Shown in pieces: positions 16,111-29,775 of a DNA stretch of 45,106 nt. The notes beneath the pieces are model-generated. The model was given only the letters and a program-made list of their open reading frames with translations, was not told the DNA's origin and ran no database searches. A program made the translations under genes and the position numbers. The first letter of the stretch is position 1. Every line of letters begins with the position of its first letter. This stretch comes from Actinomadura sp. 6K520 (GTDB lineage Bacteria > Actinomycetota > Actinomycetes > Streptosporangiales > Streptosporangiaceae), in NCBI RefSeq assembly GCF_004349245.1, contig NZ_SMLC01000048.1, positions 1 to 45,106 on the forward strand, in the 5' to 3' direction.

Positions 16111-16745
16111 CGCTCGATCGTGACCAGCTCGCGGCCCGCGTCGCGCAGGACATCGCACCGGGCAGCTTCGTCAACCTCGGCATCGGCCAACCCACCAAGG
16201 TCGCCGACCACCTTCCGGCCGAGTTCGGCGTCGTCCTGCACACCGAGAACGGCATGCTGGGCATGGGCCCCGCGGCCACCGGCGACGAGGTCGACCCCGA
16301 CCTCACCAACGCCGGCAAGGTGCCCATCACCGAGCTTCCCGGCGCCGCGTACTTCCACCACGCGGACTCCTTCGCCATGATGCGCGGCGGCCACCTCGAC
16401 GTATGCGTCATGGGCGCCTTCCAGGTGTCGGCGGGCGGCGACCTCGCCAACTGGGACACCGGCGCGCCCGGCTCGATCCCCGCCGTCGGCGGCGCGATGG
16501 ACCTGGCGATCGGCGCCAAGCAGGTCTACGTGATGATGACGCTCTTCGCGAGGGACGGCAGCCCGAAGCTCGTGCCCGCCTGCACGTACCCCCTCACGGG
16601 GGTCGGCTGCGTCAGCCGCGTCTACACCGACCAGGCCGTCTTCGAGATCACCCCCGACGGCGTCCGCCTGCTGGAGTCGTTCGACATCTCCGTCGCGGAC
16701 CTGCGCGCCCGGCTCGACATCCCGCTCCTGGCCGACACCTCCTGA
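16107..16745 (+). CDS. 3-oxoacid CoA-transferase subunit B
   Basis: The 212-residue beta subunit carries the catalytic motif TENGMLGMG, with Glu47 as the residue that forms the glutamyl-CoA thioester. FVNLGIGQPTKVADHL and GVGCVSRVYTDQAVFEI are further family landmarks. With subunit A it forms the active enzyme, which interconverts acyl-CoA and carboxylate partners by a ping-pong mechanism in the cytosol. Its start is coupled to the small ORF at 16042, and no independent strong ribosome site is seen beyond GGGAG 7 bases upstream. A GC-rich hairpin follows 22 bp after the stop. Confidence 0.94.
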   Translation: MPLDRDQLAARVAQDIAPGSFVNLGIGQPTKVADHLPAEFGVVLHTENGMLGMGPAATGDEVDPDLTNAGKVPITELPGAAYFHHADSFAMMRGGHLDVCVMGAFQVSAGGDLANWDTGAPGSIPAVGGAMDLAIGAKQVYVMMTLFARDGSPKLVPACTYPLTGVGCVSRVYTDQAVFEITPDGVRLLESFDISVADLRARLDIPLLADTS

Positions 16746-16766
16746 CCAACAGACCACCGAGCACAC

Positions 16767-16787
16767 CCCCGCCCGGGGCGGGCGGGG
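16767..16787 (+). terminator. Hairpin terminator after the CoA-transferase operon
   Basis: CCCCGCCC (16767-16774), a five-base loop and GGGCGGGG (16780-16787) form a perfect 8-bp stem. There is no T run, which is usual in actinomycetes. Confidence 0.55.
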
Positions 16788-16829
16788 ACCCGCCGCGGCC
16801 CTCGGGACGGCCCGTGAAACGTCAAGTGG

Positions 16830-17027
16830 ATGACGAACTACGCCCGCATGTACCGTTTCGGCGTCACTCCGTGGGAGCGCTACGGAAAGGCCGCCGCGGA
16901 GAGCATCGCCGCACTCCTGGATCGCGAGGAGTCCGAGCGTTCCCGCCCCCTGGGCAGGGCCCTCGACCTCGGCTGCGGCCGCGGCCAGTTCACCCCCAAG
17001 TGGTACCGCCTACGCCACCACCCCTGA
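16830..17027 (+). pseudogene. Truncated class I SAM-dependent methyltransferase (N-terminal remnant)
   Basis: The 65-residue frame begins MTNYARMYRFGVTPWERYGKA and runs to ALDLGCGRGQFTPKW, where ALDLGCGRGQ is motif I of class I methyltransferases. Normal members continue for another 130-150 residues with motifs II-IV. Here the text stops eight residues later, and nothing in the next 130 bp in any frame restores it. I read it as the 5' remnant of a deleted gene. It lies directly upstream of an ABC transporter pair, and the deletion end point may be near 17000-17030. Confidence 0.7.
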
Positions 17028-17160
17028 CCGCACCCCATCGCGCGGTCACGGGCTCGCTCCCGCGCGGCCATCCGGAGAGCCGTGTACGTCGGGGGGCGTA
17101 GTTGGGGTGTCGTCGTCTGTGGGACGACCTTGGCGGGTGGCGGCGGGCACGATCGGTGGC

Positions 17161-18084
17161 ATGAGTGGGAATGCGAGGAGCCAGGGTGCGGAGGCCGTCC
17201 GCACTCGGGGGTTGACGAAGAGGTATGGGGAGCATGTCGCCGTTGATTCGGTGAGCCTGACCGTGCGGCGGGGGGAGGTGTACGGCTTCCTGGGGCCGAA
17301 CGGGGCCGGGAAGACGACGACCCTGCGCATGATTCTCGGGCTGATCCGTCCGAGCGGCGGGTCGGCGACCGTGCTGGGGCGGCCGGCCGGCGGCGCGGGT
17401 GTGAACCGGCACGTCGGCGCGCTGGTCGAGGGGCCGGGGTTCTACCCGTATCTCAGCGGGCGCGACAACCTGCGCGTGCTGGCGCGGTACCGCGGAATCG
17501 GTGACGGCGACGTCGGGCGGGTGCTGTCACGGGTCGGCCTCGCCGGGCGGGCGTCCGACCCGTTCAAGACGTACTCCCTCGGGATGAAGCAGCGGCTCGG
17601 GGTCGCCGCGGCGCTGCTCGGTGATCCCGGCCTGCTGGTCCTGGACGAGCCCACCAACGGGCTCGACCCCGCGGGTGTCGGGGACATGCGGCGGCTGCTG
17701 ACCGAGCTGGCCGCCGCGGGGCACACGGTGCTGCTGTCCAGCCACATGCTGAGCGAGGTCCAGGAGACGTGCGACCGGGTCGGGGTGATCAACCGGGGGC
17801 GGCTCATCGTGGAGGCCACGGTCGGGGAACTGCGGGGTGCCGGTGGCCTGCGGGTGCGGGCCGAGCCGCTGAGCACCGCGCTGGACGTGAGCAAGCGGCT
17901 AGCCGGGGACGACGTGACGGTCGACGGCGGCGCGCTGCTGCTGCGCGTCGACCCGGGCCGGGCGGCCGAGGTCACCCGGGCGCTGGTGGCGGCGGACGTC
18001 GACGTCCACGAGATACGCCCGGTCGAACGCTCGCTGGAAGAGGTCTTCTTCGAGATGACCGCCGATGAGGAGGTGGCCCGATGA
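17161..18084 (+). CDS. ABC transporter ATP-binding protein (exporter type)
   Basis: The 307-residue ATPase has Walker A GPNGAGKTTT (residues 45-54), the ABC signature YSLGMKQRLG, Walker B LLVLDEPTNGLD and the H-loop SSHMLSEV. The C-terminal extension after residue 225 (LRVRAEPLSTALDV...VERSLEEVFFEMT) is typical of DrrA/CcmA-like ATPases that energise ABC-2 exporters. It overlaps the permease gene by ATGA, so the two form one transporter. The ATG at 17161 is preferred to an upstream GTG because the conserved RTRGLTKRYGEHVAVD begins near residue 14. The exported substrate cannot be told; candidates for this family include antibiotics, peptides and lipids. Confidence 0.93.
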   Translation: MSGNARSQGAEAVRTRGLTKRYGEHVAVDSVSLTVRRGEVYGFLGPNGAGKTTTLRMILGLIRPSGGSATVLGRPAGGAGVNRHVGALVEGPGFYPYLSGRDNLRVLARYRGIGDGDVGRVLSRVGLAGRASDPFKTYSLGMKQRLGVAAALLGDPGLLVLDEPTNGLDPAGVGDMRRLLTELAAAGHTVLLSSHMLSEVQETCDRVGVINRGRLIVEATVGELRGAGGLRVRAEPLSTALDVSKRLAGDDVTVDGGALLLRVDPGRAAEVTRALVAADVDVHEIRPVERSLEEVFFEMTADEEVAR

Positions 18085-18929
18085 CCGCGCTCACCGCGAG
18101 TACGCGCGCGGAGGTCCTGCGGCTGCGGCGGTGGCCTGCCTTGTGGACGCTTGGCGGGGTGTGGCTGCTGCTGAACATCACCTTCGGGTACGTGTTCCCG
18201 TACCTCTCGTACAGAAATGGCGGCGGGTTCGCCAATGAGGGGGCCGATCCCGGGCAGTTGCTCGCCGACGTCATGCCGGAGAGCGTTCCCGTCGCGGTGG
18301 TGCAGGGGATGCCCATGTTCGGTGGGGCGATCCTGTTCGCGCTGGGCGCGCTGACCGCGGGCAGCGGCTACGGGTGGGGGACGTGGAAGACCGCGTTCAC
18401 CCAGGGCCCGGGACGCTCGGCCGTGCTCGGCGGCACCCTCGCCGCTCTCGGCGGCGTCGTCGTCGCCGTCGTGCTGGGGACGTTCGCCATCGACCTCGGC
18501 ATCGCGGTATCGCTCGCTTCTGTCGAGGGTCAGAGCATCGCCATGCCCGCCGCAGGGGACGTGGCGCGCGGGCTCGGCGGCGGTGTCCTGATCCTGGCCC
18601 TGTGGACGGCCGCCGGTATGGCCGTCGGCACGCTCACCCGCAATCCCGCGCTCGCCGTAGCGCTCGGGCTGGTGTGGACGCTCGCGGTGGAGAACCTGCT
18701 GCGCGCCGTCTCGTCCCTGCTCGACTGGCTGGGGCCGGTCACGGACGTCCTGCCCGGCACGGCAGCCGGGTCGATCGCCTCGGCGATCGGGGGGAACCCG
18801 GTGTCGGAGGGCGGTTCCCCCGGTGTGGTCGACAACCTGGGCGGCGGCGCCGCGGTCACCGTGGGGCTCTGCTACCTCGCCGTCTTCGTCGTCATCACCG
18901 GAGTGCTGATCCGCCGCGACGTCGCGTGA
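18081..18929 (+). CDS. ABC-2 type permease
   Basis: The 282-residue membrane protein has about six hydrophobic segments, at roughly residues 19-40, 78-98, 113-140, 167-190, 195-215 and 258-277. The GYGWGTWKTAFTQGPGR segment matches the cytoplasmic loop found in ABC-2 permeases. Its start overlaps the ATPase stop, giving a classic two-gene half-transporter operon, probably working as a 2+2 complex in the cell membrane. A short hairpin with five T follows 6 bp after the stop. Confidence 0.9.
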   Translation: MTALTASTRAEVLRLRRWPALWTLGGVWLLLNITFGYVFPYLSYRNGGGFANEGADPGQLLADVMPESVPVAVVQGMPMFGGAILFALGALTAGSGYGWGTWKTAFTQGPGRSAVLGGTLAALGGVVVAVVLGTFAIDLGIAVSLASVEGQSIAMPAAGDVARGLGGGVLILALWTAAGMAVGTLTRNPALAVALGLVWTLAVENLLRAVSSLLDWLGPVTDVLPGTAAGSIASAIGGNPVSEGGSPGVVDNLGGGAAVTVGLCYLAVFVVITGVLIRRDVA

Positions 18930-18934
18930 CCGCT

Positions 18935-18951
18935 CGCGGCACCGCGTTTTT
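18935..18951 (+). terminator. Possible intrinsic terminator after the ABC exporter
   Basis: CGCG (18935-18938), the loop GCAC and CGCG (18943-18946) are followed by five T (18947-18951). The stem is short, but a T run is rare in this genome and lies just past the operon end. A looser inverted repeat, CACAATTC (18962-18969) with GAGTTGTG (18984-18991), follows. Confidence 0.4.
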
Positions 18952-19091
18952 GAAGGTTCTCCACAATTCGAGCGGCGCAGCATGAGTTGTGTCCGGCATG
19001 GCGCCGCGGCCGGGTGGGACGGAAAGGTGATACCTGCCGGGACGGCCGTGTCGCGGTGCGCAAGTGTTGGTCTGGAGAAGGGCTCGGTCGG

Positions 19092-24578
<5,487 letters not shown>

Positions 24579-24663
24579 GCACCCCGTACCGGACAGAGTC
24601 CCGCGTCATCCAGGCGATCGAGGCCCGTCTGCGCTGAGCACCCGAACAAGACAGCGTCCCGTG

Positions 24664-26592
24664 TCATCCAGGCGATCGGGGCGCGCCTGGGCTCAGAGCA
24701 CCGGCCGCTTCGCGGGCCTGGCCCGGGGTGAGCCGTCCGTCGGCGACGACGACGGTGAGCGCCCGGGTCAGGCTGTCCGCGATGGTCAGCGGCTTCTCCC
24801 AGGCCAGGGCGGGGCCGACACCGGGGTATCCGGCGACGCGCACGAACCAGGGGTCGAGCCCGGTGGTCTGCACGAACACCAGGCTCCACGCGTCCGAGAC
24901 CAGCGCCAGCCAGGGCGTGACGCTGCCGTGCACGGCCTCCTCCCCTGCCGCCTCGCCAGTGAAGACGTCCAGGCCGGGGGAGTTCTTGGGTGCGCGCCAG
25001 AAGAACCCGCCATAGCCCGCGCCGGCGCGGCCCTTGCAGGCCGAACTTTGCAGGACGAGGGGCCTCCCGGTCCGGCCGGTCAGCGTGAACGCGAAGTCCA
25101 GCGCCCAGGCCCCGCCGCCGGCGGGACGCGCGGTCAGCGTCCGTTCCTCGGCGGCCAGGACGGTGCCGTCCGGGCCGACCCAGTCGAGGGCGTCGGCGTA
25201 GCCGCCCCGGATGGGCCGGAGCGTGCGCCGGCGCTGCTGCCCGTGGTTGGGCAGTATCTTCGGGCCCACGCCGCGGACGTAGGTGGAGCCGCCCCAGAAG
25301 TTGGCCCCGTCCACGTCGGAGATCGCGACGCCTGCCCCGAAGTGATGGACGTGGTCGTCCGGCTGGGTCTCGGTGACGACGGTCCCGCCGAGGGTCCGTA
25401 CAGGGTGCAGGTGAGGTCGCGGGGCATCGGTGGCCTGCAGGTCCCCGCGCCGGATGTAGGAGGCGACCTCCCGCGCGCCCACCCGCAGCGCCGGCTCCGG
25501 CCACGGGTCTTCGACCGTGCCGAGGCCGCCGGGGAAGCCCAGCTCGGAGAGCGTCGCGAGGTCCCGCGCCGCGCGGACGGCCAGATCCTCGATGCCGGGC
25601 AGCACCAGCCGGGTCGGCTCCGTCCGGACGAACCGCTTCTCGACCGGGCGCGGTCGCGGCGCGCGCCGGATCTCGTCGAGCAGCCGGGTGAAGCCGCCGG
25701 TGCGCGCGAGCGGCACCAGGAGCGGCGTGCCGTCCCGGATGTGCGCGAGGAGGTCGCCGAGCAGGTCGGCCCGGCCGAAGCCGGTCCGGACGCCGCCGGC
25801 CTCGATCTCGTCCAGGGTGTAGAAGAGCCGGGCCGACCGGGTCTCGCCGTGGAGGTGGAGGTAGGGCTCGGTGCGCCGGCCGGAGCAGAGCGAGACGGTG
25901 ATCGCGATCACCGTCCCGTCCGCGAGGCGGAGCCGGGCGCTGGAGGTGTCGTCGGACTCGATCGCGTTGGCGCGGTACAGCTCCAGCTCGATGCCGCCGA
26001 CGGAGTCGACGGTGTCCGCTCCGGCCACGGCCAGCGCGGAGGCGACGGCGTGGGCGAACGGATTGGTGAGGGCCCCGTCCATGACGTCGACCCCGTCGAG
26101 CCGCCGGCGGCCCGCCCACGGCGAACGGGTGAAGTACGAGAACGGCCTGGTCCACGCCCCCGCGACCCCGATGGCGCGGAGCGGCTCGCCCAGCAGGTCC
26201 CGCGCGGCCGGGATCGCGTGCGAGCCGAGCGACTGGAAGCCGACCTGGCAGCCGAGCCCGGTCTCGGCCACCGCGGCGGAGATCGCGCGGAACTCCGCGA
26301 CCGACGGCGCGGGCGGCTTCTCCAGCAGCACGTGCGCCCCGGCCCGGAGCGCGGCCACGGCCAGCGGCGCGTGGGTGTGGATCGGGGTGGCGATCACCGC
26401 CGCCTCCGCCCCGGTCTCCCGGATCAGCGCGGCGAGATCCGGCCCGCTCGGCACGTCCAGCCCGGACGGCGGCGCGATGTCGCACACCCCGGCCAGCTCG
26501 GCCCGCCCGGCCGCCGCCAGCCGCCGGACGTTCGCCAGGTGGTTGCGCCCGTAGCCGTTGACCCCGGCGACCACGACCCGCACGGGCGTCAC
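24664..26592 (-). CDS. Gfo/Idh/MocA oxidoreductase fused to a DUF6807 (PmoA-like) domain
   Basis: The 642-residue protein has two parts. Residues 1-330 are a Gfo/Idh/MocA dehydrogenase: VRVVVAGVNGYGRNHLANVR for NAD(P) binding, then VIATPIHTHAPLAVAALRAGAHVLLEKPPA with the conserved EKP lysine. Residues 385-630 match the DUF6807 family, often labelled PmoA-like although no link to methane monooxygenase is visible: VRTLGGTVVTETQPDDHVHHFGAGVAISDVDGANFWGG split by linkers, then GYGGFFWRAPKN. The GTG start at 26592 overlaps the enolase stop (GTGA), so the two are coupled. These two domains often sit in adjacent genes of sugar-degradation loci. The last residues (SPGAPRSPG) are encoded by the third repeat copy of the carboxylase end and are probably not original. 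Confidence 0.85.
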   Translation of the reverse strand: MTPVRVVVAGVNGYGRNHLANVRRLAAAGRAELAGVCDIAPPSGLDVPSGPDLAALIRETGAEAAVIATPIHTHAPLAVAALRAGAHVLLEKPPAPSVAEFRAISAAVAETGLGCQVGFQSLGSHAIPAARDLLGEPLRAIGVAGAWTRPFSYFTRSPWAGRRRLDGVDVMDGALTNPFAHAVASALAVAGADTVDSVGGIELELYRANAIESDDTSSARLRLADGTVIAITVSLCSGRRTEPYLHLHGETRSARLFYTLDEIEAGGVRTGFGRADLLGDLLAHIRDGTPLLVPLARTGGFTRLLDEIRRAPRPRPVEKRFVRTEPTRLVLPGIEDLAVRAARDLATLSELGFPGGLGTVEDPWPEPALRVGAREVASYIRRGDLQATDAPRPHLHPVRTLGGTVVTETQPDDHVHHFGAGVAISDVDGANFWGGSTYVRGVGPKILPNHGQQRRRTLRPIRGGYADALDWVGPDGTVLAAEERTLTARPAGGGAWALDFAFTLTGRTGRPLVLQSSACKGRAGAGYGGFFWRAPKNSPGLDVFTGEAAGEEAVHGSVTPWLALVSDAWSLVFVQTTGLDPWFVRVAGYPGVGPALAWEKPLTIADSLTRALTVVVADGRLTPGQAREAAGALSPGAPRSPG

Positions 26593-27635
26593 GGCGCGGC
26601 CCACCGCGTCGGCGCGCCCGTCGCCCGCAGCTCCGCGCCGGTGATCTCCACCGGGGGCGGGCCGGCGAGCAGCCCGAGGTCGGTGAGCGTGGCGTCCTCC
26701 GGCGCCTCCACCATCGCGGGATGGTGCAGGGCGAGGGCGAGCTGGCCCGACAGCTCGGTGAGCAGGTGCGGGTACACCGGGACGTCGAAGACGCGGGCGA
26801 GCTCGGCGATGCGCAGGAACGGCGTGATCCCCCCGACCCGCACCACGTTCGGCTGGACGACGTCGCACGCACCGGCGGTCAGCAGGTCGCGGAAGCCGTG
26901 GGTGGTGGTGACGTTCTCCCCCACGGCGACCGGCGTGCCGATGCTCCGGCGCAGCTCGACGTGGGCGGCGAGGTCGTCGGCGGGCAGCGGCTCCTCGATC
27001 CAGGCCAGGTCGAACCGCTCCAGCGCCCGCAGCGCGGTGCGGGCCCGGTGCAGGTCCCACCGCTGGTTCGCGTCGATCATCAGCGCGGTGCCGGGGCCGA
27101 CGACGTCCCGGACGGCCGCGACCCGCGCGACGTCCTCGGCGAGCGACGGCCGCCCCACCTTGATCTTGACGGCCGGGTACCCGGCGGCGGCCCAGCGCTC
27201 GGCCTGGGCGGTCAGCTCGTCCAGCGGGTAGTGCCGGTTGATCCCGCTGCCGTAGACGGGGACGGCGTCGCGCCGCGCCCCGAGGACGTCCACCAGGGAG
27301 CGGTCACCGCATTCCAGGTCCCACAGCGCGAGATCGACCCCCGCCATGGCGATCGGGACGATCCCGGCACGTCCCGCCTCGCCGAGACGCGCCGAAAGCC
27401 GGTCCCAGACGACGCCCGGGTGCGCCGGAAGCCCGATCACCGCGTCGCGGACATCGTGCTCCAGCAGCGCCTGCACCGCGTGCATCCCGATCTGCGGCGT
27501 CCAGGAGATCCCGGTTCCGGACCGCCCGTCGTCCAGTGTCAGCGTGACGAACAGGACGTGGTTGCACGGCACGTCCGCGCCCCACGGCCGGGCCAGCGGC
27601 ACCGACCGCGCGACGACCGCCAGGTCCTTGATCAT
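26589..27635 (-). CDS. Mandelate racemase/muconate lactonizing enzyme family protein (enolase superfamily)
   Basis: The 348-residue protein has a capping domain (1-115) and a barrel with the mandelate-racemase-subgroup residues. Lys157-x-Lys159 in AVKIKVG is the S-base. The metal ligands are Asp188 (MIDANQRW), Glu214 (WIEEP) and Glu240 (AVGEN), and His290 in VYPHLLTE is the R-base. Such enzymes dehydrate or isomerise sugar acids such as galactarate, gluconate or their lactones. Because the gene follows a uronate-dehydrogenase-like SDR and shares the locus with a pectate lyase, a uronate-derived acid or lactone is a reasonable substrate guess. ATG 27635 has AGGAG 5 bases upstream, inside the last unit of a tandem repeat. 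Its stop overlaps the fusion gene start. Confidence 0.92.
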   Translation of the reverse strand: MIKDLAVVARSVPLARPWGADVPCNHVLFVTLTLDDGRSGTGISWTPQIGMHAVQALLEHDVRDAVIGLPAHPGVVWDRLSARLGEAGRAGIVPIAMAGVDLALWDLECGDRSLVDVLGARRDAVPVYGSGINRHYPLDELTAQAERWAAAGYPAVKIKVGRPSLAEDVARVAAVRDVVGPGTALMIDANQRWDLHRARTALRALERFDLAWIEEPLPADDLAAHVELRRSIGTPVAVGENVTTTHGFRDLLTAGACDVVQPNVVRVGGITPFLRIAELARVFDVPVYPHLLTELSGQLALALHHPAMVEAPEDATLTDLGLLAGPPPVEITGAELRATGAPTRWAAP

Positions 27636-27643
27636 TTCTGCTC

Positions 27644-27718
27644 CTTGAGCACGAGTGCCTTGATCACGAGCGCCTTGGTCCCGAGCGCCTTGATCCTGAG
27701 CACCTTGATCCCAAACGT
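27644..27718. repeat. 15-bp tandem repeat supplying the enolase ribosome site
   Basis: Five units of the CTTGATCACGAGCGC type (plus-strand reading) run 27644-27718, the outermost degenerate. On the minus strand they fill the gap between the SDR stop (27734) and the enolase start (27635). The last unit merges into CAAGGAGCAG, the enolase ribosome-binding site. The unit shares a G-A-T/G-C-A-C core with the repeat at 2491-2550. Confidence 0.88.
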
Positions 27719-27733
27719 CATGGGGGCCGCCCT

Positions 27734-28621
27734 TCAGGCGAGCTCGGTGCGCCAGCTGCGCTTGGCGGTCCAGCCGAGCAGCCGCTCGGCCTTGGCGGAG
27801 GAGAACGCCGGGGAGGTGCCGGTGAGCGCGCCGGCGGCCTCGGCGGTCGCGGGGAAGAACCGGGGCAGCAGTTCGGCCAGCGGCTCGCGGGCCAGCGCGT
27901 CCCCGGCACCGGCGAAGAACACCTCGCCGTTGCGTTCGAGCCGGGGCAACTGGGCGAGGAGCGCGCCGATGAACTCGCCGGCGTCCCGGGCGTCGAGGTA
28001 GTTGAACAGCGACACGCTGCCGATCTCCGGCCGGTCCAGCCGCTCGCGGAGGGTGTGCCCGGACTGGGTCGGGGCGCCCTCCCACTCCTCGGGCGCGATC
28101 ACGAAGCAGGGGCGGAACGCCGCCATCCGCGTGCCGGTGGCGGAGCGGGCGAACGTCTGCATGGTCTGCTCGGCGACCAGCTTCGACAGGCTGTAGACGT
28201 TCCAGGGCCGCGGCGGGTGCTCCTCGTCCAGCGGCAGGTAGGCGGGCGTCCAGCCGCCGGGCGCGCCGTAGCCCAGCACCGTGGGGCTGCTCGCGACGAC
28301 CAGCTCCGGCACGTCCAGCGCCACCGCGGCCGCGCACACGTTGAACGCCAGCTGGGTGTTGACGCGGAACGTCGTGGCGTCCGTCCGGCCGAAGGGCACC
28401 GCGATGGCGGCGAGATGGACGACGGCGTCCGGCCGGAAACGGGTGATCGCCGAGTGGGCCTCGCCCAGATCGGTGAGGTCGGCGGGCAGGGACTGGGCGG
28501 CCTCCCCCGGGGTGCCCGGGGCGCTGTCGACGCCGATCACCTCGTGTCCGGCGGCCGCCAGCGTGGTGACGACGCTCCGGCCCAGCCGGCCCGCGCTTCC
28601 GGTGACGAGCACTCTGCTCAC
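27734..28621 (-). CDS. NAD(P)-dependent SDR/epimerase-type protein, possible uronate dehydrogenase
   Basis: The 295-residue extended-type SDR starts at GTG 28621 with GAAGGAG 8 bases upstream. It has the NAD loop VTGSAGRLGRS (residues 6-16), AVVHLAAIAVP, the catalytic Tyr in NVYSLSKLVAEQ (YxxxK) and a C-terminal SAKAERLLGW, like sugar epimerases. The overall plan, with early HLAAI and VASSPTVLGY before YSLSK, resembles uronate dehydrogenases, which oxidise galacturonate or glucuronate to the aldarolactone. This is not proven, and UDP-sugar epimerase-like functions are possible. It is the first gene of a leftward operon with the enolase and the Gfo/Idh fusion, and is divergent from the LacI gene. 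A CTGCAAC-CA-GTTGCAG operator lies 20 bp upstream. Confidence 0.85.
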   Translation of the reverse strand: MSRVLVTGSAGRLGRSVVTTLAAAGHEVIGVDSAPGTPGEAAQSLPADLTDLGEAHSAITRFRPDAVVHLAAIAVPFGRTDATTFRVNTQLAFNVCAAAVALDVPELVVASSPTVLGYGAPGGWTPAYLPLDEEHPPRPWNVYSLSKLVAEQTMQTFARSATGTRMAAFRPCFVIAPEEWEGAPTQSGHTLRERLDRPEIGSVSLFNYLDARDAGEFIGALLAQLPRLERNGEVFFAGAGDALAREPLAELLPRFFPATAEAAGALTGTSPAFSSAKAERLLGWTAKRSWRTELA

Positions 28622-28640
28622 CGCATGGACTCCTTCGGTG

Positions 28641-28656
28641 CTGCAACCAGTTGCAG
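28641..28656. promoter_or_regulatory. LacI-type operator A, at the leftward catabolic operon
   Basis: CTGCAAC and GTTGCAG are exact inverted repeats around CA. On the minus strand a TTGACG (28687-28682) is a plausible -35 box, and the operator lies just downstream of the expected -10 position. Binding here would block the SDR-enolase-fusion operon. Confidence 0.78.
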
Positions 28657-28705
28657 TAACGATCGCCCCCGGGGGGCCGGACGTCAAGGCATCAGCGCTC
28701 CACCA

Positions 28706-28757
28706 GTACAAACGGTCGCAGTGATCACTCCGACCTTGCAAACGGTTGCGTTAGGGT
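28706..28757 (+). promoter_or_regulatory. LacI promoter with operators B and C
   Basis: Operator B is GTACAAACGGTCGCAG (28706-28721) and operator C is TTGCAAACGGTTGCGT (28736-28751). Both match the consensus CTGCAAACGGTTGCAG with few changes and have the central CG typical of LacI sites. A -10-like TAGGGT (28752-28757) follows operator C and lies 7 bp from the regulator ATG, so the transcript may be leaderless. The -35 candidate TCCGAC (28729-28734) is weak. Confidence 0.72.
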
Positions 28758-28764
28758 GGGCGCC

Positions 28765-29763
28765 ATGGCAGTGACTATCCGGGACGTCGCGCACGCGTCC
28801 GGCGTGCACGTGTCGACGGTGTCGCGGACCTTCTCCGCGCCGCACATGGTGAACGCCGAGACGCGGACCCGGGTGCTGGCGGTGGCGGAGCGGCTCGGCT
28901 ACCGGCCCAACCGGGCGGCCCGGTCCCTCACCACCGGCCGGACGAACAACCTCGGGCTGATCGTCGCCGATCTCGCGAACCCGTTCTTCCCCCCGCTGAT
29001 CAAGGCCGCCCAGGCCGCCGCCCGCGCCCGGGACTACCACCTGTTCGTCGCCGACACCGACGAGGATCCCGCCAAGGAGCAGGAACTCGTCCTGGCCTTC
29101 TCCAAGCAGGTCGACGGCATCGTGCTGTGCAGCCCCCGGTCGTCGAACAAGGCGCTGGAGAAGCTGGTCAAGACGATCCCGTTCGTCCTGGTCAACCGGC
29201 GGCTGCGCGGGGTGACGACCGTGGTCATGGACGTCGCCCGCGGCGCCCGCACGGCGATGGAGCACCTCGCGGGGCTGGGCCACCGGCGCGTCGCCCTCGT
29301 GTCGGGGCCGTCCGGGTCGTGGACGAGCGGCGAGATCCGCAAGGCCGTCACGGACAGGCCCGGCGTCGAGACGGTCGTCATCGGCCCCAACGCGCCCACC
29401 GAGGAGGGCGGCGTCACCGTCGCCGGCCAGGTGGCGGCGTCGGGCGTGACCGCCGTGCTCGCCTACAACGACCTCGTGGCCATCGGCCTCATCGAGGGCC
29501 TGGAGGAACTGGGCGTCGGCGTCCCCGGCGACATCAGCGTGATCGGCATCGACGGCAGCATCACCGGGCGCCTGTACCGGCCCAAGCTCACCACGGTCGC
29601 CATGCCCACGGCCGACGCCGGGCGCATGGCCGTCGACCTGCTCATCACGTCGATGAGCGCGGCGGCCGTCCTGGAGACCCACCTGGTGGTCCGCGAGTCC
29701 ACCGCTCCCCCCAAGGCTCCGACCTCTGCCCCCGGGAGAGGTGGGAGCGGCTCCCCCCACTGA
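28765..29763 (+). CDS. LacI family regulator of the catabolic locus
   Basis: The 332-residue protein has the LacI helix-turn-helix at residues 3-24 (VTIRDVAHASGVHVSTVSRTF), a hinge (GYRPNRAARSLTTGRT) and a periplasmic-binding-protein-like sensor domain (NNLGLIVADLANPFFPPLIKAA...VIGIDGSITGRLYRPKLTTV). It should bind a sugar or sugar acid and release its operators. Operators B and C lie in its own promoter, A in the divergent one, D after galM and E at the transporter promoter, which strongly suggests autoregulation and control of the whole block. ATG 28765 is chosen over GTG 28756 because the HTH then begins at residue 3. The last 20 residues are a disordered Pro/Gly tail. The family is sure; the inducer is unknown. 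Confidence 0.94.
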   Translation: MAVTIRDVAHASGVHVSTVSRTFSAPHMVNAETRTRVLAVAERLGYRPNRAARSLTTGRTNNLGLIVADLANPFFPPLIKAAQAAARARDYHLFVADTDEDPAKEQELVLAFSKQVDGIVLCSPRSSNKALEKLVKTIPFVLVNRRLRGVTTVVMDVARGARTAMEHLAGLGHRRVALVSGPSGSWTSGEIRKAVTDRPGVETVVIGPNAPTEEGGVTVAGQVAASGVTAVLAYNDLVAIGLIEGLEELGVGVPGDISVIGIDGSITGRLYRPKLTTVAMPTADAGRMAVDLLITSMSAAAVLETHLVVRESTAPPKAPTSAPGRGGSGSPH

Positions 29764-29775
29764 AAGGCAGGCCCC

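Noticed and set aside
24664..26592. Involvement in methane oxidation suggested by the PmoA-like label of DUF6807
   Set aside because: The domain is soluble, lacks the membrane segments and copper ligands of particulate methane monooxygenase, and lies in a sugar locus.
27644..27718. CRISPR array
   Set aside because: Units are 15 bp with no spacers. The same holds for the repeats at 2491-2550 and 38841-38892.
26589..28646. Enolase read as part of a 685-residue protein with an upstream extension
   Set aside because: The extension is a shadow of the SDR gene and the tandem repeat. A good ribosome site and the conserved N-terminus begin at 27635.
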